Shown piece after piece: positions 8,080 through 16,763 of a stretch of 22,759 bases of DNA (its first letter is position 1; every line of letters starts with the position of its first letter). The stretch is from Deltaproteobacteria bacterium (GTDB lineage: Bacteria; Desulfobacterota; DSM-4660; Desulfatiglandales; Desulfatiglandaceae). The stretch spans positions 1 to 22,759 of the forward strand of contig DUZB01000011.1 of assembly GCA_013349725.1 (NCBI GenBank), read 5' to 3'. Under the pieces are notes generated by a model, which was given only the letters and a program-made list of their open reading frames with translations, ran no database searches and had not been told where the DNA came from. Position numbers and translations under genes: made by a program.

Positions 8080-8556
8080 TTATTCGGAAGCCTTCCCTTT
8101 ATTATTCATGGCATCCGGCATTGGCAGGAGCTTGAAACTTTCAGGAAGACGATCCAGATCGATCAATTGAACCATGTGGTCATTTTCCATCATGATGCCG
8201 CCAAGAAAGGGCGCCCCATTCATGCTGATCCCGGATGACACAAACGCTTCCCTGTCCTGTCTTACCGTCTCGGTAACACGTTCAGCCATAAAGCCGACAA
8301 TGTAGCCTGTTCCATCTTTTTCTTGAAAATCCACCAGAATTATCCTTGTGCTCAGTCGCATGTCGCAGGGTTCATCCTGCACGAGACGACGCAAATCAAT
8401 CACAGGGACAATGGCGCCCCGGTACTTGAAAAGACCGGCGAAATATTTCGGGGCATGGGGAATTTTTTCGAGCTTCACTAACGGACAGATCTCTCGAATC
8501 TTTTCACAATTGATCCCATACATGGCTTCGCCAAGATAAAAAAGTAGCATCAACAT
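8080..8556 (-). CDS. WspB-like CheW coupling protein
   Basis: The single-domain CheW adaptor (158 residues from this start) is predicted to bridge receptors and the kinase at the membrane. The CheW fold spans nearly the whole protein: MLLFYLGEAMYGI at the start, then GLFKYRGAIVPVIDL as the conserved core, then LIDLDRL near the end. The start is ambiguous. The ATG at 8556 has GGTGGG about 12 bases upstream. A TTG at 8568 would overlap the receptor stop (TTGA) and add four residues. It lies directly downstream of the third receptor, with the order receptor-CheW-CheR as in wspA-wspB-wspC. Its stop is 13 bases before the CheR ATG. Confidence 0.9.
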   Translation of the reverse strand: MLMLLFYLGEAMYGINCEKIREICPLVKLEKIPHAPKYFAGLFKYRGAIVPVIDLRRLVQDEPCDMRLSTRIILVDFQEKDGTGYIVGFMAERVTETVRQDREAFVSSGISMNGAPFLGGIMMENDHMVQLIDLDRLPESFKLLPMPDAMNNKGKASE

Positions 8557-8564
8557 ATCAAATC

Positions 8565-10217
8565 TCAACCCACCTTGAATCGCGACACTTCATCATGCAA
8601 ACCCTTCGCTGCTTCATTCAACTGCTCTATGGCGGAATAGGTCTCGCTGAGGGAATCCAGGGTTTCTCTCATTTCTTCACTGAGTGCGACCATTGAAATG
8701 TTTATGGCTTGAGCATTGCCGGATTGCTGACCCATGGAAACATTCACATTTTCAAAGCTGGGGGAAAGGGCTTGAACCTGCTCAATAATGCGTGCAAGCT
8801 GTGCACTGATTTTTCCCACGTCTTCGGAGCTGCGCTTCACTTCACTGATAAATTTATCCATCTCCATAACACCCGCCGAAACCGCCGCGTGCATCTCCTG
8901 AACCATCTGTTCAATGTCGAGAGTAGCCACTGCAGTCTGGTCGGCCAGTCGCCTGATCTCCCTGGCAACCACATTAAATCCTCTGCCGTATTCCCCGGCC
9001 TTCTCGGCTTCAATCGCAGCATTTAAGGAAAGCAGATTGGTCTGTTCTGCCACCTTGGTTATGGTCACCACCACATTGGTTATGTTCTCGGCTTTTTCAT
9101 TGATCGTCTGCAACCTGCCAGAAATGGAGCCTGAGGCTTTCTCCATATTGTCCATGGCCTCCTCCATCCGCGCAAGATTACTTTGCCCGCTGCTCGCAAA
9201 TCCGGCTGTTTCCTGTGATTTGGCGGCCACCTGCTGCATGGTCTCTTTCAATCCGCCAGCCACGGTGGAAATGTCCTGCACCGCTTTCACCATCCTGTCT
9301 GTGGATGCCACCTGATTCACCATGGTAACTTCTTGTTCCCTTACGGTTGCAGCCAGTTCGGTGGAGGAGGAGGAGACCTGTATTCCGGATCTTTGAACCT
9401 GTCCGACCACATTCCTGAAAGAACAGGCCATGTCGTCTATGGCTCTTAGAAGCCTCCCTATTTCATCATTGTTTGTAGCGTTTATGGTCACACCCAAATC
9501 AAAATTGGCCAATTGGTTGGCCACGGATGAAACGGCCTTGAGGGGTTTGAGGACCAGCGCCCGAAGGAAAATGATCAGACATGTAACCAGCGCCAACAGG
9601 ATAAAGACCACCCCGACCCCCTGGCTCCAGATCGCCCTTTCCAACTGGGAACGGGAGACGTCCTCAAAAATTCCGGTTTCCTCGGCAGCCCGTTTTTTTA
9701 ATTCCTGTATCTTCTTCTTTATAATGGAATCCGTATAATAAACGGTAAAGCTTCCGATCTGTTTTCCTTCCCGCACGCACTCCACAAAAATCGACGGATA
9801 TTTGCCAAGCGCTGGATCCGCAGGCAGAGAATCTCCTGTATTCACATCGGGATCTCTCCATGCGGCAGCAAAAGGCGCCACTCTTTCGTCTAAGACCTTG
9901 ATGGCAACGACCTCCCCATACTGCATATAGGGACGTAACGATTGCCGCATGCCATCCTGGTCCAAATTGTACAGATACGTGCTGCCGATACCGCTGAGTA
10001 TTTCGACATTGAGCTGGATCTTCTTTTTCAGATCCCCCATTTCCTCCTCTGCCCTTTTATCAATAAACTGATTGATTCCCCTTGAGATTTCAGTGGTAAA
10101 AGAAGTCACCATCCGGACCTCAAAATTCAGCAGAACAAACCCGCCAAGGATCATCAGCACACATACAATCCCGCAGGCCGACACAACTATTTTTGTAACA
10201 ATGCTCCAGTTTCGCAT
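8565..10217 (-). CDS. WspA-like methyl-accepting chemotaxis receptor
   Basis: This 550-residue inner-membrane receptor has TM1 (about 11-31), a compact periplasmic domain (about 32-197), TM2 (about 198-218), HAMP (about 220-272) and a cytoplasmic signalling coiled coil to the end. The periplasmic part is too short for a double Cache and was not assigned with confidence. The hairpin tip reads [24 protein letters not shown] (in parts: [10 protein letters not shown] at 391-400, [12 protein letters not shown] at 403-414) and is followed by ADQTAVATLDIEQM. This resembles the WspA tip rather than the common EAARAGEQGRGF form. The protein ends EVSRFKVG with no NWETF-type tether. It is the receptor nearest the CheW gene and the natural WspA equivalent. 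The ATG at 10217 is 21 bases after the binding-protein stop. Confidence 0.93.
   Translation of the reverse strand: MRNWSIVTKIVVSACGIVCVLMILGGFVLLNFEVRMVTSFTTEISRGINQFIDKRAEEEMGDLKKKIQLNVEILSGIGSTYLYNLDQDGMRQSLRPYMQYGEVVAIKVLDERVAPFAAAWRDPDVNTGDSLPADPALGKYPSIFVECVREGKQIGSFTVYYTDSIIKKKIQELKKRAAEETGIFEDVSRSQLERAIWSQGVGVVFILLALVTCLIIFLRALVLKPLKAVSSVANQLANFDLGVTINATNNDEIGRLLRAIDDMACSFRNVVGQVQRSGIQVSSSSTELAATVREQEVTMVNQVASTDRMVKAVQDISTVAGGLKETMQQVAAKSQETAGFASSGQSNLARMEEAMDNMEKASGSISGRLQTINEKAENITNVVVTITKVAEQTNLLSLNAAIEAEKAGEYGRGFNVVAREIRRLADQTAVATLDIEQMVQEMHAAVSAGVMEMDKFISEVKRSSEDVGKISAQLARIIEQVQALSPSFENVNVSMGQQSGNAQAINISMVALSEEMRETLDSLSETYSAIEQLNEAAKGLHDEVSRFKVG
8568..9407 (-). repeat. Duplicated receptor signalling region, copy A
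   Basis: The region encoding the last 280 residues of the third receptor is nearly the same as 11116-11955 in the second receptor. In a stretch of about 125 residues around the hairpin tip only about eight differ by eye, and the DNA matches in long runs. The sensor halves are unrelated, so this is domain-level duplication or gene conversion. Confidence 0.85.
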
Positions 10218-10238
10218 GATCCCATCCCATTCATAACC

Positions 10239-11003
10239 CTAACGAGTCCCCAAATATCCTTTTACGATTTCATCATATCGACCGGATTCTCTCAACTTCC
10301 TCAGACCTTCATTAAAATCGTCTCTGACCTTCCTGCTTGAAAACGCCACCCTGAAAGGGGTAGGTTTGAAAATATAAGCCACATCCACCGGTTGGGTCGT
10401 GTCCATCTTCTGGTTCCTTTTCTTGAGGTAAAGAAAAATATTTTTGTCCAGCACAATGGCATCGACACGGTCCCCGTACAACAGATTGATCTGAAGCTCC
10501 TGCTTGGCCAGTTCTCTGTATTTCGGGTTCTCTTTTGCCATGGCGGCAAAATCCTCCCCAAGATAGATGGTCGCCTCCTGAAACGCAACGACGCTTTTTC
10601 CTTTCAAATCCTCTATCTTTTCAAACTTTAACCCTTTTTTCTTCAAACTCACCACCACATTTTCACAGGCAATGTGCTCATCCGAATAAAATGCTTCAAT
10701 CCCTGAATTTGTGTTAATGGTCAAGACGCCGTCAACCCGTTTCTCAAGAAGCTCCATGTTTCGTCTTGCAAAGGGTACATATTTCGGAACGATCGCATAG
10801 CCTTTCGCACCCAGGGCTTCTCTCACGATATCCAGCTCTATCCCCGAATTGGTTTCCGGGATATTGTAAGGGGCGATGGCCATCCCAATGGCCATGGTAA
10901 GCTCCTTTTTTTCAGCCATGGCCTCGGACATCCAGAATGCCACAAAAACCATGTTCATCAGAATCAGAAGCTGTATTCCGTGTGCTCTCAATATGCCTCT
11001 CAC
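10239..11003 (-). CDS. Periplasmic solute-binding protein, SBP_bac_3 family
   Basis: The 254-residue protein is a predicted secreted ligand-binding protein of the amino-acid-type (family 3) fold. Residues 1-30 form a signal peptide: basic start MRGILRAHG, hydrophobic LLILMNMVFVAFW, cleavage after AMA. The mature part shows family features: APYNIPETNSGIELDIV near the start, DGVLTINTN, EDLKGKSVVAF and GRYDEIVKGYL at the end. The GTG at 11003 is chosen because it gives a normal signal peptide. A TTG at 11075 would put 24 extra residues before it. No permease or ATPase gene is nearby, and it sits between two receptor genes, 21 bases from the next. A role presenting ligand to a receptor is inferred, not shown. 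A hairpin separates it from the upstream receptor. Confidence 0.85.
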   Translation of the reverse strand: MRGILRAHGIQLLILMNMVFVAFWMSEAMAEKKELTMAIGMAIAPYNIPETNSGIELDIVREALGAKGYAIVPKYVPFARRNMELLEKRVDGVLTINTNSGIEAFYSDEHIACENVVVSLKKKGLKFEKIEDLKGKSVVAFQEATIYLGEDFAAMAKENPKYRELAKQELQINLLYGDRVDAIVLDKNIFLYLKKRNQKMDTTQPVDVAYIFKPTPFRVAFSSRKVRDDFNEGLRKLRESGRYDEIVKGYLGTR

Positions 11004-11084
11004 CTCAGTAAGATTGCTTTGATTTTCAAATCCAAAACCCACCACACTGCCGGCGGACAAGTCCAAAATAGCCAAACCAAAATC

Positions 11085-11113
11085 GTGTCTGAACAGCTTT
11101 TTCGTTCAGACAC
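11085..11113 (-). terminator. Intra-operon hairpin after the second receptor
   Basis: A perfect 10-bp stem (GTGTCTGAAC / GTTCAGACAC) with a 9-base loop starts at the stop codon of the second receptor. On the minus strand it is followed by GATTTTGG, a short T run. It could be a partial terminator or a stabiliser of the upstream mRNA, lowering expression of downstream genes relative to the first two receptors. No convincing new promoter was seen before the binding-protein gene. Confidence 0.5.
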
Positions 11114-13293
11114 TAACTCACCTTGAAACGCGACACCTCATCATGCAATCCCCTTGCGGCATCATTGAGCTGCCCTATAGCCGAATACGTCTCGTGTACG
11201 GAACTCTTGGTCTCCTTCATCTCCTCACTCAGTGCAGCCATGGATCTGTTTATTTTCTGCGCACCTTCTGATTGCTGAACCATAGCGATATTCACATTCT
11301 CAAAGCTGGGTGAGAGAATCTGCACCTGCTCAATGATGCGTGCAAGCTGTGCACTGATTTTTCCCACGTCTTCGGAACTGCGCTTTACTTCACTGATAAA
11401 TTTATCCATCTCCATGACACCGGCGGAAACCGCTCCGTGCATATCCTTCACCATCTGCTCAATATCCAGAGTGGCCACGGCCGTCTGATCGGCTAAACGC
11501 CTGATCTCCCGCGCCACCACATTAAAACCCCTTCCGTACTCGCCGGCTTTTTCGGCTTCAATGGCAGCATTCAAAGACAGCAGGTTGGTCTGTTCCGCAA
11601 CCTTTGTGATGGTCACCACCACATGGGTGATATTCTCCGCCTTCTCGTTGATGGCTTGAAGCCTTCCCGAAATGGAGCTGGAGGCAGTCTCCATATTCGT
11701 CATGGCCTCTTCCATTCGGCTCAGGTCATTCTGACCGCTGCTTGCAAATACAGCGGTTTCCTGGGATCTGGCAGCAACTTCGCGCATGGTTGCCACCAGT
11801 CCTTCGGCAACCGTCGAAATTTCTTCTACCGCCTTTACCATCCTGTCCGTGGATTCAACCTGATTTGACATGGTTGTCTCCTGCTCTCTGGCAGTTGCGG
11901 CCAACTGGGTTGAGGAAGAGGATATCTGTATCCCGGACCTCTGTACCTGGCCCACCAGAGAATTCAGATTCTCCGTCATGGTCATCACGGAAGATATGAG
12001 GTTTTCCGTCTCGTCTTTCATCCGGTTCGGGTCATCTTTTCGCCTTTCACCCATCAAGGTTCTGGCGGAAACCCCCGCTGAAGACAGATCGCCCGTTGCA
12101 ATCTCCTTCACCACACCGGTAATCTTTGTTATGGGTCTGGTCACCCTGTTCCCTAAGAATATGGCAATGCCGATCACCGGGATAAGCACGGCAAGGCCGC
12201 TCACCACCATTACACGAAGAAGTTGAGACATGGAATCTTCCACTTTCTGTTTCGCTTCATAGTAATCATCCTCATAAACTCCAGCGCCTATGACCCAGTC
12301 CCATGGTTCAAAATAGGTTAAGGCAACCACCTTCATGCGAGGGCTTTGCTCCCCCGTATCCTTCCATGGATAGCGCTCATAAGCCACTTCATTTTTTTTG
12401 AGTTTAACGGCTTTGTTCACAATATTCTGAACATAATAACGTCCTTGTGCGTCTTTGGAATCCCAGAGGTCTTCCCCGTCGCGCTGCCCACCCTTTGAAA
12501 TAATGTAGTGTCCCCGGTGAAAAGGGTGCTTGCCGCCAAGGGCATAAACATACCCGGTTTTGCCCACCTTCATGTCAATAATGGCCTGGCGAAGGGAATC
12601 CGGTGTTTTGTAGAGGGGGCCGGTGTACAACATTCCTATGATTTTACCATCTTTGTCGGTGATGGCACTGCATGCACTGAAATGCCAGCCATTCACAAGG
12701 TAGGCAAGGCCATTATAAATTTGCTTATGAAGGATGCTTGCAATAATGGGATTCTTGATGCCGTCGTGTACCGCCGGAATACACGTCCCTTCGGCAGGAT
12801 GGGTTTTGGAAGCCGCCATGGTTGTCGCGACCAGAAGCATATCGCCCTTCTCATTCATGCGCTGGAATATGCCGTAGTCTCCACCGAATTTTTCCTTCAT
12901 CACACCCATATAGGTGGAGGGGTCCATCATTCCGTAGATAAGCATTTTGGGAAGGGTAACGGTTTCTTTTTTGAGGGTAACCTGATTGACCGCATTCATG
13001 GAGACCATGTCCGAAGACAGTACGAGCCCTCCCATCCCTTCCAGGAAACCGGCGGCATCGCGCAACTGCCGGTCCAGCTCTTTTTCGATCATCTTACTGG
13101 TCGCAGCACAGGTATTATACACCGCATGAGCGATATGGGCTATATTCTGTCGCGCAAGCGCAGCCAGTTCATCCTCGATATTCTTTGTAACGCCCCCTTT
13201 GGCCATATATGTGAGGACAAAAATAACAAGTACCGGGACGATGGCAGCCACCACCGGAAGACCAATCACCTTCGTTTTTAACGTCACCATCAT
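11113..13293 (-). CDS. Methyl-accepting chemotaxis receptor with Cache3/Cache2-type sensor
   Basis: This 726-residue inner-membrane receptor has TM1 at about 11-31 and a large periplasmic sensor at about 40-345, resembling the Cache_3-Cache_2 fused family (YTGPLYKTPDSLRQAI, GKTGYVYALGG, FEPWDWVIGAGVYEDDY). TM2 (about 358-380), HAMP with some extra sequence (about 382-440) and the WspA-like signalling domain (447-726) follow. The tip carries [12 protein letters not shown] and ADQTAVATLDIEQM. The last 280 residues nearly duplicate those of the receptor at 8565-10217. The start is the first of two adjacent ATGs (13293 and 13290), after AGAGGA. The open frame upstream to 13389 runs into the preceding receptor gene and is rejected. 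The gap to that gene is 22 bases, so co-transcription is expected. Cache sensors usually bind small metabolites; the ligand here is unknown. Confidence 0.92.
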   Translation of the reverse strand: MMVTLKTKVIGLPVVAAIVPVLVIFVLTYMAKGGVTKNIEDELAALARQNIAHIAHAVYNTCAATSKMIEKELDRQLRDAAGFLEGMGGLVLSSDMVSMNAVNQVTLKKETVTLPKMLIYGMMDPSTYMGVMKEKFGGDYGIFQRMNEKGDMLLVATTMAASKTHPAEGTCIPAVHDGIKNPIIASILHKQIYNGLAYLVNGWHFSACSAITDKDGKIIGMLYTGPLYKTPDSLRQAIIDMKVGKTGYVYALGGKHPFHRGHYIISKGGQRDGEDLWDSKDAQGRYYVQNIVNKAVKLKKNEVAYERYPWKDTGEQSPRMKVVALTYFEPWDWVIGAGVYEDDYYEAKQKVEDSMSQLLRVMVVSGLAVLIPVIGIAIFLGNRVTRPITKITGVVKEIATGDLSSAGVSARTLMGERRKDDPNRMKDETENLISSVMTMTENLNSLVGQVQRSGIQISSSSTQLAATAREQETTMSNQVESTDRMVKAVEEISTVAEGLVATMREVAARSQETAVFASSGQNDLSRMEEAMTNMETASSSISGRLQAINEKAENITHVVVTITKVAEQTNLLSLNAAIEAEKAGEYGRGFNVVAREIRRLADQTAVATLDIEQMVKDMHGAVSAGVMEMDKFISEVKRSSEDVGKISAQLARIIEQVQILSPSFENVNIAMVQQSEGAQKINRSMAALSEEMKETKSSVHETYSAIGQLNDAARGLHDEVSRFKVS
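11116..11955 (-). repeat. Duplicated receptor signalling region, copy B
   Basis: This is the partner of 8568-9407. Both begin near VGQVQRSGIQ and end at [10 protein letters not shown]. The receptor at 13316-15373 has the same kind of tip but is clearly more divergent, so it was not part of this recent event. Confidence 0.85.
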
Positions 13294-13315
13294 GATTTTT
13301 CCTCTGTTTCTATTT

Positions 13316-15373
13316 TCAGGTGGCCACTTTGAAACGGGAAACCTCATCCTGAAGACCTGTCGCCGCTTCCTTGAGATACTCTGTTGCAAGGTTGAATTCC
13401 CTCAGCGATTCCAGGGTATCGTGCGTCGTAATCGTCAGTTGTTCCATGGTTTCACTGATCTGACTTGCATTTTCAGACTGGGTTTCCATGGCAGCATTCA
13501 CAGCCTCAAAACCGGGACGAAGGGTCTGCACTTTATTCATGATGCCTTCCAGCTGTCTTCCAAACCTGCTGATCTTATCCACCCCGGATCGGACCTCCTG
13601 CGTGAAAAGCTCCATCTCTTTAGCACCTTCCGTAACAGACAGCTCCATATTATTGACAATCTCTTCAATATCCAGAACCGCCACGGACGTCTGATCCGCT
13701 AACCTCCTGATCTCATTCGCCACAACGGAAAACCCTCTTCCATACTCACCCGCCTTTTCCGCCTCAATGGCCGCATTCAGAGAAAGAAGATTGGTTTGAT
13801 CAGCCACCTTTGTGATAGTCGTCACGATGGTACTGATTCTTGATGCGTTCTCCCTGATCCCGGACAGTTTTCCTGAAACGGAGTCCGTCCCTCCAAGCAC
13901 GGCCTGCATGGATGCTTCCATGGCTTCAAGTCCCATCTGACCGGATTCTGCCAGCTTGGCCGTTTCAGAAGCGGCATGGGCCACCCCGCTCATGGTTTCA
14001 ACCAGATTTCCGGCGGTTTCAGAGATCTGTTTGGAGGATACACTGGCCTGTTTTGTAGACGCAGCCTGCTCGGTCATGGTGGTTTCGAGCTGCCTCGATG
14101 AGGCTGCAATCTGTGCCGATGAGGACGTTATCTGGGCGCCGGATTGCTGCACCTGTCCGAAAAGGGAATTCAAACTGCTGCTCATTTCCGCAAACGCATG
14201 GTGCAGCCTTCCGGTTTCATCCTTTCTCGCACCTATCTTGCGCCCAATCGTGCTCAAAGATCTGGAAGCCCCTGCAATATCCCCAGCGGCTATTTCCTGG
14301 GCGACTTCCGTCAACCGCGCGATGGGACCGCAGATACGCCGTATAATAAAAAGAGCGATCAGTAGATACAGGGCAACCTGGAACAAAATAACAATGAAAG
14401 AAATCATCACATTGAATCGATCCAGCCTGTTTATATTTGCATAAAGCTCCTCATCAGGCGCCAGAATTCCAAGTCCTGTTCCTGTTTTGGTCACGGTTGC
14501 AAACAGAGAATACTTCTTTTCTTTTAGAACAAGGTTTTCAAGAAAAACCACACCCGGCGCCCGGTCTTTCAGATCCGACAATTTCTCGCCCCATTCCAGA
14601 TCTTTCATTTTTTTGAGAACTTTTGATGGATCCGCGGGAAAAGAAATCAGAAGATCACTGGACAGATCCACTGCGAAAGGAAGGGAACCCGGCGTCACTT
14701 TCATCCTGTGAACCATCTTTTTCAAATTTCCCAGACTGAAATCAACCGTTGCCAGACCGATGATGCGATTGGTTTTCCCAACCATTAATGCATCCACGGT
14801 TATCATAAGCGCCTGGGTTGCTGCCTCATCCATATAGGGGTCTGTCCAGTAGATCGTTTCCGGCCTCATTTTCAGCCTGTCCCAACCTTCGGGCAGGGCA
14901 AGAAGATACCAGCGCTGATTAAGGTAGTCATATTCCGGCGTATTCAGGTCCCAGGTGAAATGGACCCGGCCCTCCTCTCTGTAAACATAGGGTCCGAAAT
15001 ATTTCTTGTCTTTCAAAATCGCATAGGGTTCATACCATAGTCCCCCGCCGATGGCTTCCGGCAGGAGTTCGAAATTGCGCAGGAGGAACTCCTTTATCTG
15101 CGGGGTGATATCCTGCCCTGTTTCCCTGCAGATGGAAAGAAAGGCCTCTCCTGCAACTGCAAGGTCTTCGGCATTTTTTTCCATAATCAACATGGAAGAT
15201 TCAATACTTTCCGCATTTTTTCCAATGAGCGCCTGAATATGCTTTTCCGTCTCCAGCCGCAAACTTTTACCCATTTCACGGGCGTTGTAAATCAACACAA
15301 CGCATCCCAGAAGGGATGAGATGGTGATAATGCCGACCATGAAAAGGATATTCAGTCGCAGCGTGACATTCAT
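13316..15373 (-). CDS. Methyl-accepting chemotaxis receptor with dCache sensor
   Basis: This 685-residue inner-membrane receptor is the first gene of the chemosensory operon. TM1 is at about 9-29 and the periplasmic double-Cache sensor at about 40-315. The Cache signature is clear: [12 protein letters not shown] (148-159), W176, and TDPYMDE (177-183). TM2 (about 321-344) and HAMP (about 346-400) follow, then a signalling coiled coil with the tip [12 protein letters not shown] and [14 protein letters not shown]. It ends [10 protein letters not shown], with no tether pentapeptide. The ATG at 15373 has a modest AGG upstream. A promoter lies about 60-100 bases before it. The signalling half is more divergent than those of the two downstream receptors, yet the end and tip are shared, so all three probably work with one kinase. 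Confidence 0.93.
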   Translation of the reverse strand: MNVTLRLNILFMVGIITISSLLGCVVLIYNAREMGKSLRLETEKHIQALIGKNAESIESSMLIMEKNAEDLAVAGEAFLSICRETGQDITPQIKEFLLRNFELLPEAIGGGLWYEPYAILKDKKYFGPYVYREEGRVHFTWDLNTPEYDYLNQRWYLLALPEGWDRLKMRPETIYWTDPYMDEAATQALMITVDALMVGKTNRIIGLATVDFSLGNLKKMVHRMKVTPGSLPFAVDLSSDLLISFPADPSKVLKKMKDLEWGEKLSDLKDRAPGVVFLENLVLKEKKYSLFATVTKTGTGLGILAPDEELYANINRLDRFNVMISFIVILFQVALYLLIALFIIRRICGPIARLTEVAQEIAAGDIAGASRSLSTIGRKIGARKDETGRLHHAFAEMSSSLNSLFGQVQQSGAQITSSSAQIAASSRQLETTMTEQAASTKQASVSSKQISETAGNLVETMSGVAHAASETAKLAESGQMGLEAMEASMQAVLGGTDSVSGKLSGIRENASRISTIVTTITKVADQTNLLSLNAAIEAEKAGEYGRGFSVVANEIRRLADQTSVAVLDIEEIVNNMELSVTEGAKEMELFTQEVRSGVDKISRFGRQLEGIMNKVQTLRPGFEAVNAAMETQSENASQISETMEQLTITTHDTLESLREFNLATEYLKEAATGLQDEVSRFKVAT

Positions 15374-15442
15374 CTGTGAACCTGTTCCGTTCGTGCCTGC
15401 TTGGTTTGATCTTAAAGATTCGTCAGGCAGGCTGCCATTTGG

Positions 15443-15471
15443 TTTATACCATGAATAAGTAACCTATTCAA
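15443..15471 (-). promoter_or_regulatory. Sigma70-type promoter for the chemosensory operon
   Basis: On the minus strand TTGAAT (15466-15471) is followed by a 17-base spacer and TATAAA (15443-15448). That puts transcription start near 15436 and gives a leader of about 60 bases. The rest of this 239-base gap holds small inverted repeats: GGTTC-AGA-GAACC near 15493-15505, and a palindrome around CCTGCAGG at 15510-15517. These are possible operator sites upstream of the -35. No sigma28 or sigma54 signature was seen. Confidence 0.6.
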
Positions 15472-15612
15472 ATTTCCCGATAGCGAATTTTAGGTTCAGA
15501 GAACCCATTCCTGCAGGGATTTTTGATAAGATACATGAATAACCTTATAATATAAATGGCAAATAAACAAGACGTATCCTATGTGAAAATCCGAGTGCGA
15601 ATGGACGCCGGA

Positions 15613-16536
15613 TCATGGCGGATCATTTTCATCGACCGTCCTTAAATATTTTCTCTTTTTCATGATTACCCGAATAAACGCATAGATGGCAATCATCGCT
15701 CCGAAGGCAAAAAGAAATTCATACAGATAGAAGCTCAGATGCACAAACCAGGTTGTTTTCGATACCAGGGAACTGCGCCAATCCTTTTCGATCACTTCAA
15801 GCGGTACGTTCAGAGAAGAATAAACGGCATCATCCGAATCTTCTCCCGCCTTTATGGTATCGAGAATCCTCAGCATCTTCTTTTTGCCGTATCGGTTCAC
15901 GATATACACGACAAAATCTTTACTCTCCTCATAGGCCAGTATGAAATCCGAATCTCTCAAGGGAAAGTCCCTGCTCAAGGAAGCAAGAGGCAGAAGATTC
16001 CCGGTGAAGGCGGCCTTATTGAGAAAAGATCTGTTCCGGTCATGGACAATATCGCTGATCCCGTCGCTGGCCCACTGTGCGATGCCTTCGTCAAGCCAGC
16101 GGGGAACCTGTCGGTTCTCCACATACTGATGAATATAGAGATGACACAATTCGTGTTTCACCACATTCCTGAGTTGGAGAGGATGATTAGTTGTTCTTGA
16201 ACAGTCAACGACCAGCAGATTCCTCTCCGGTTGCGCAAAGGCAATGGTCAGAGGACTTTTCACCATTTTCTGAAACTGTCGGCTTTCTTGAAGGAGAACG
16301 ATGGTAGGTTTACCGTGCAGTTCCCATCCAAAAACTCTCTGCAGTTCCTCCTTGATCTGGGGCACTACCTGCTCCACTTCTTCGGCCATCGCCTCCAGAT
16401 TGGATGGAAATACGATACGGGCATTACCCTCTTCCATAAAGCGGTCAGGGGCGCCTATCGCTTTCCAGGGAAAAATCAGGAGGAAACCCAGGAGCAGGAT
16501 ATGAATTGCATGGATGAATTTTATGCCCATTCTCAC
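15613..16536 (-). CDS. Membrane-anchored MA-like gluzincin metallopeptidase
   Basis: The 307-residue protein is predicted to be a zinc peptidase facing the periplasm. Residues 1-28 form a signal peptide or N-terminal membrane segment (LLLGFLLIFPW, then AIGA). The peptidase domain has HELCH at 128-132 and WLDEGIAQW at 147-155, where E150 is the expected third zinc ligand, typical of peptidase MA-like families. A C-terminal membrane helix (about 268-291) is followed by a basic cytoplasmic tail (KKRKY). The start is GTG at 16536, with an ATG six bases further in at 16530 as an equal alternative; no clear ribosome binding site is present. It is upstream of the chemosensory operon on the same strand but 239 bases away, with a promoter between, so a shared function is unproven. 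Substrate unknown. Confidence 0.85.
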   Translation of the reverse strand: MRMGIKFIHAIHILLLGFLLIFPWKAIGAPDRFMEEGNARIVFPSNLEAMAEEVEQVVPQIKEELQRVFGWELHGKPTIVLLQESRQFQKMVKSPLTIAFAQPERNLLVVDCSRTTNHPLQLRNVVKHELCHLYIHQYVENRQVPRWLDEGIAQWASDGISDIVHDRNRSFLNKAAFTGNLLPLASLSRDFPLRDSDFILAYEESKDFVVYIVNRYGKKKMLRILDTIKAGEDSDDAVYSSLNVPLEVIEKDWRSSLVSKTTWFVHLSFYLYEFLFAFGAMIAIYAFIRVIMKKRKYLRTVDENDPP

Positions 16537-16581
16537 ATCAGAATTCAGTAGCTGGAAGGGAATGAAAATCGTTTTCGTATT

Positions 16582-16616
16582 CTGTCCCGCCTCTCATATT
16601 TTTTTAAGCGGGACAG
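16582..16616. repeat. 9-bp inverted repeat with 17-base loop
   Basis: CTGTCCCGC at 16582-16590 is perfectly inverted as GCGGGACAG at 16608-16616. The loop is T-rich. No T tract follows the stem on either strand, so a standard terminator is unlikely. A regulator site, a transposon end or an mRNA leader structure for the peptidase are all possible. Confidence 0.7.
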
Positions 16617-16763
16617 GCTTCTGACTCCCGAATTCTATTCCTATTTTTAATGGTTAACTCTATCATAGAGCATCCATGAAGGGGGAGATTTTTTTGATCT
16701 CTTTTCTGTTTCCGGTGCTGTCTTCAGAAAAATGCAATAAACGACAAGTATCCAAAAATAATT

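Noticed and set aside
12508..13281. 257-codon open frame on the plus strand inside the second receptor gene
   Set aside because: It lies wholly antisense to a well-supported receptor sensor domain and has low-quality protein composition.
13294..13389. Longer N-terminus for the second receptor
   Set aside because: It would overlap the previous receptor gene and put a basic, non-signal segment before TM1. AGAGGA precedes the ATG at 13293.
193..15373. Flagellar chemotaxis operon
   Set aside because: No cheY, cheD, fli or mot genes are present. The order, TPR-CheR, Cys-leader CheW and response-regulator enzyme all fit an alternative-function Wsp-type system instead.
16582..16616. Rho-independent terminator in the divergent region
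   Set aside because: No T tract follows the stem on either strand, and no gene ends toward it from the left or the right.
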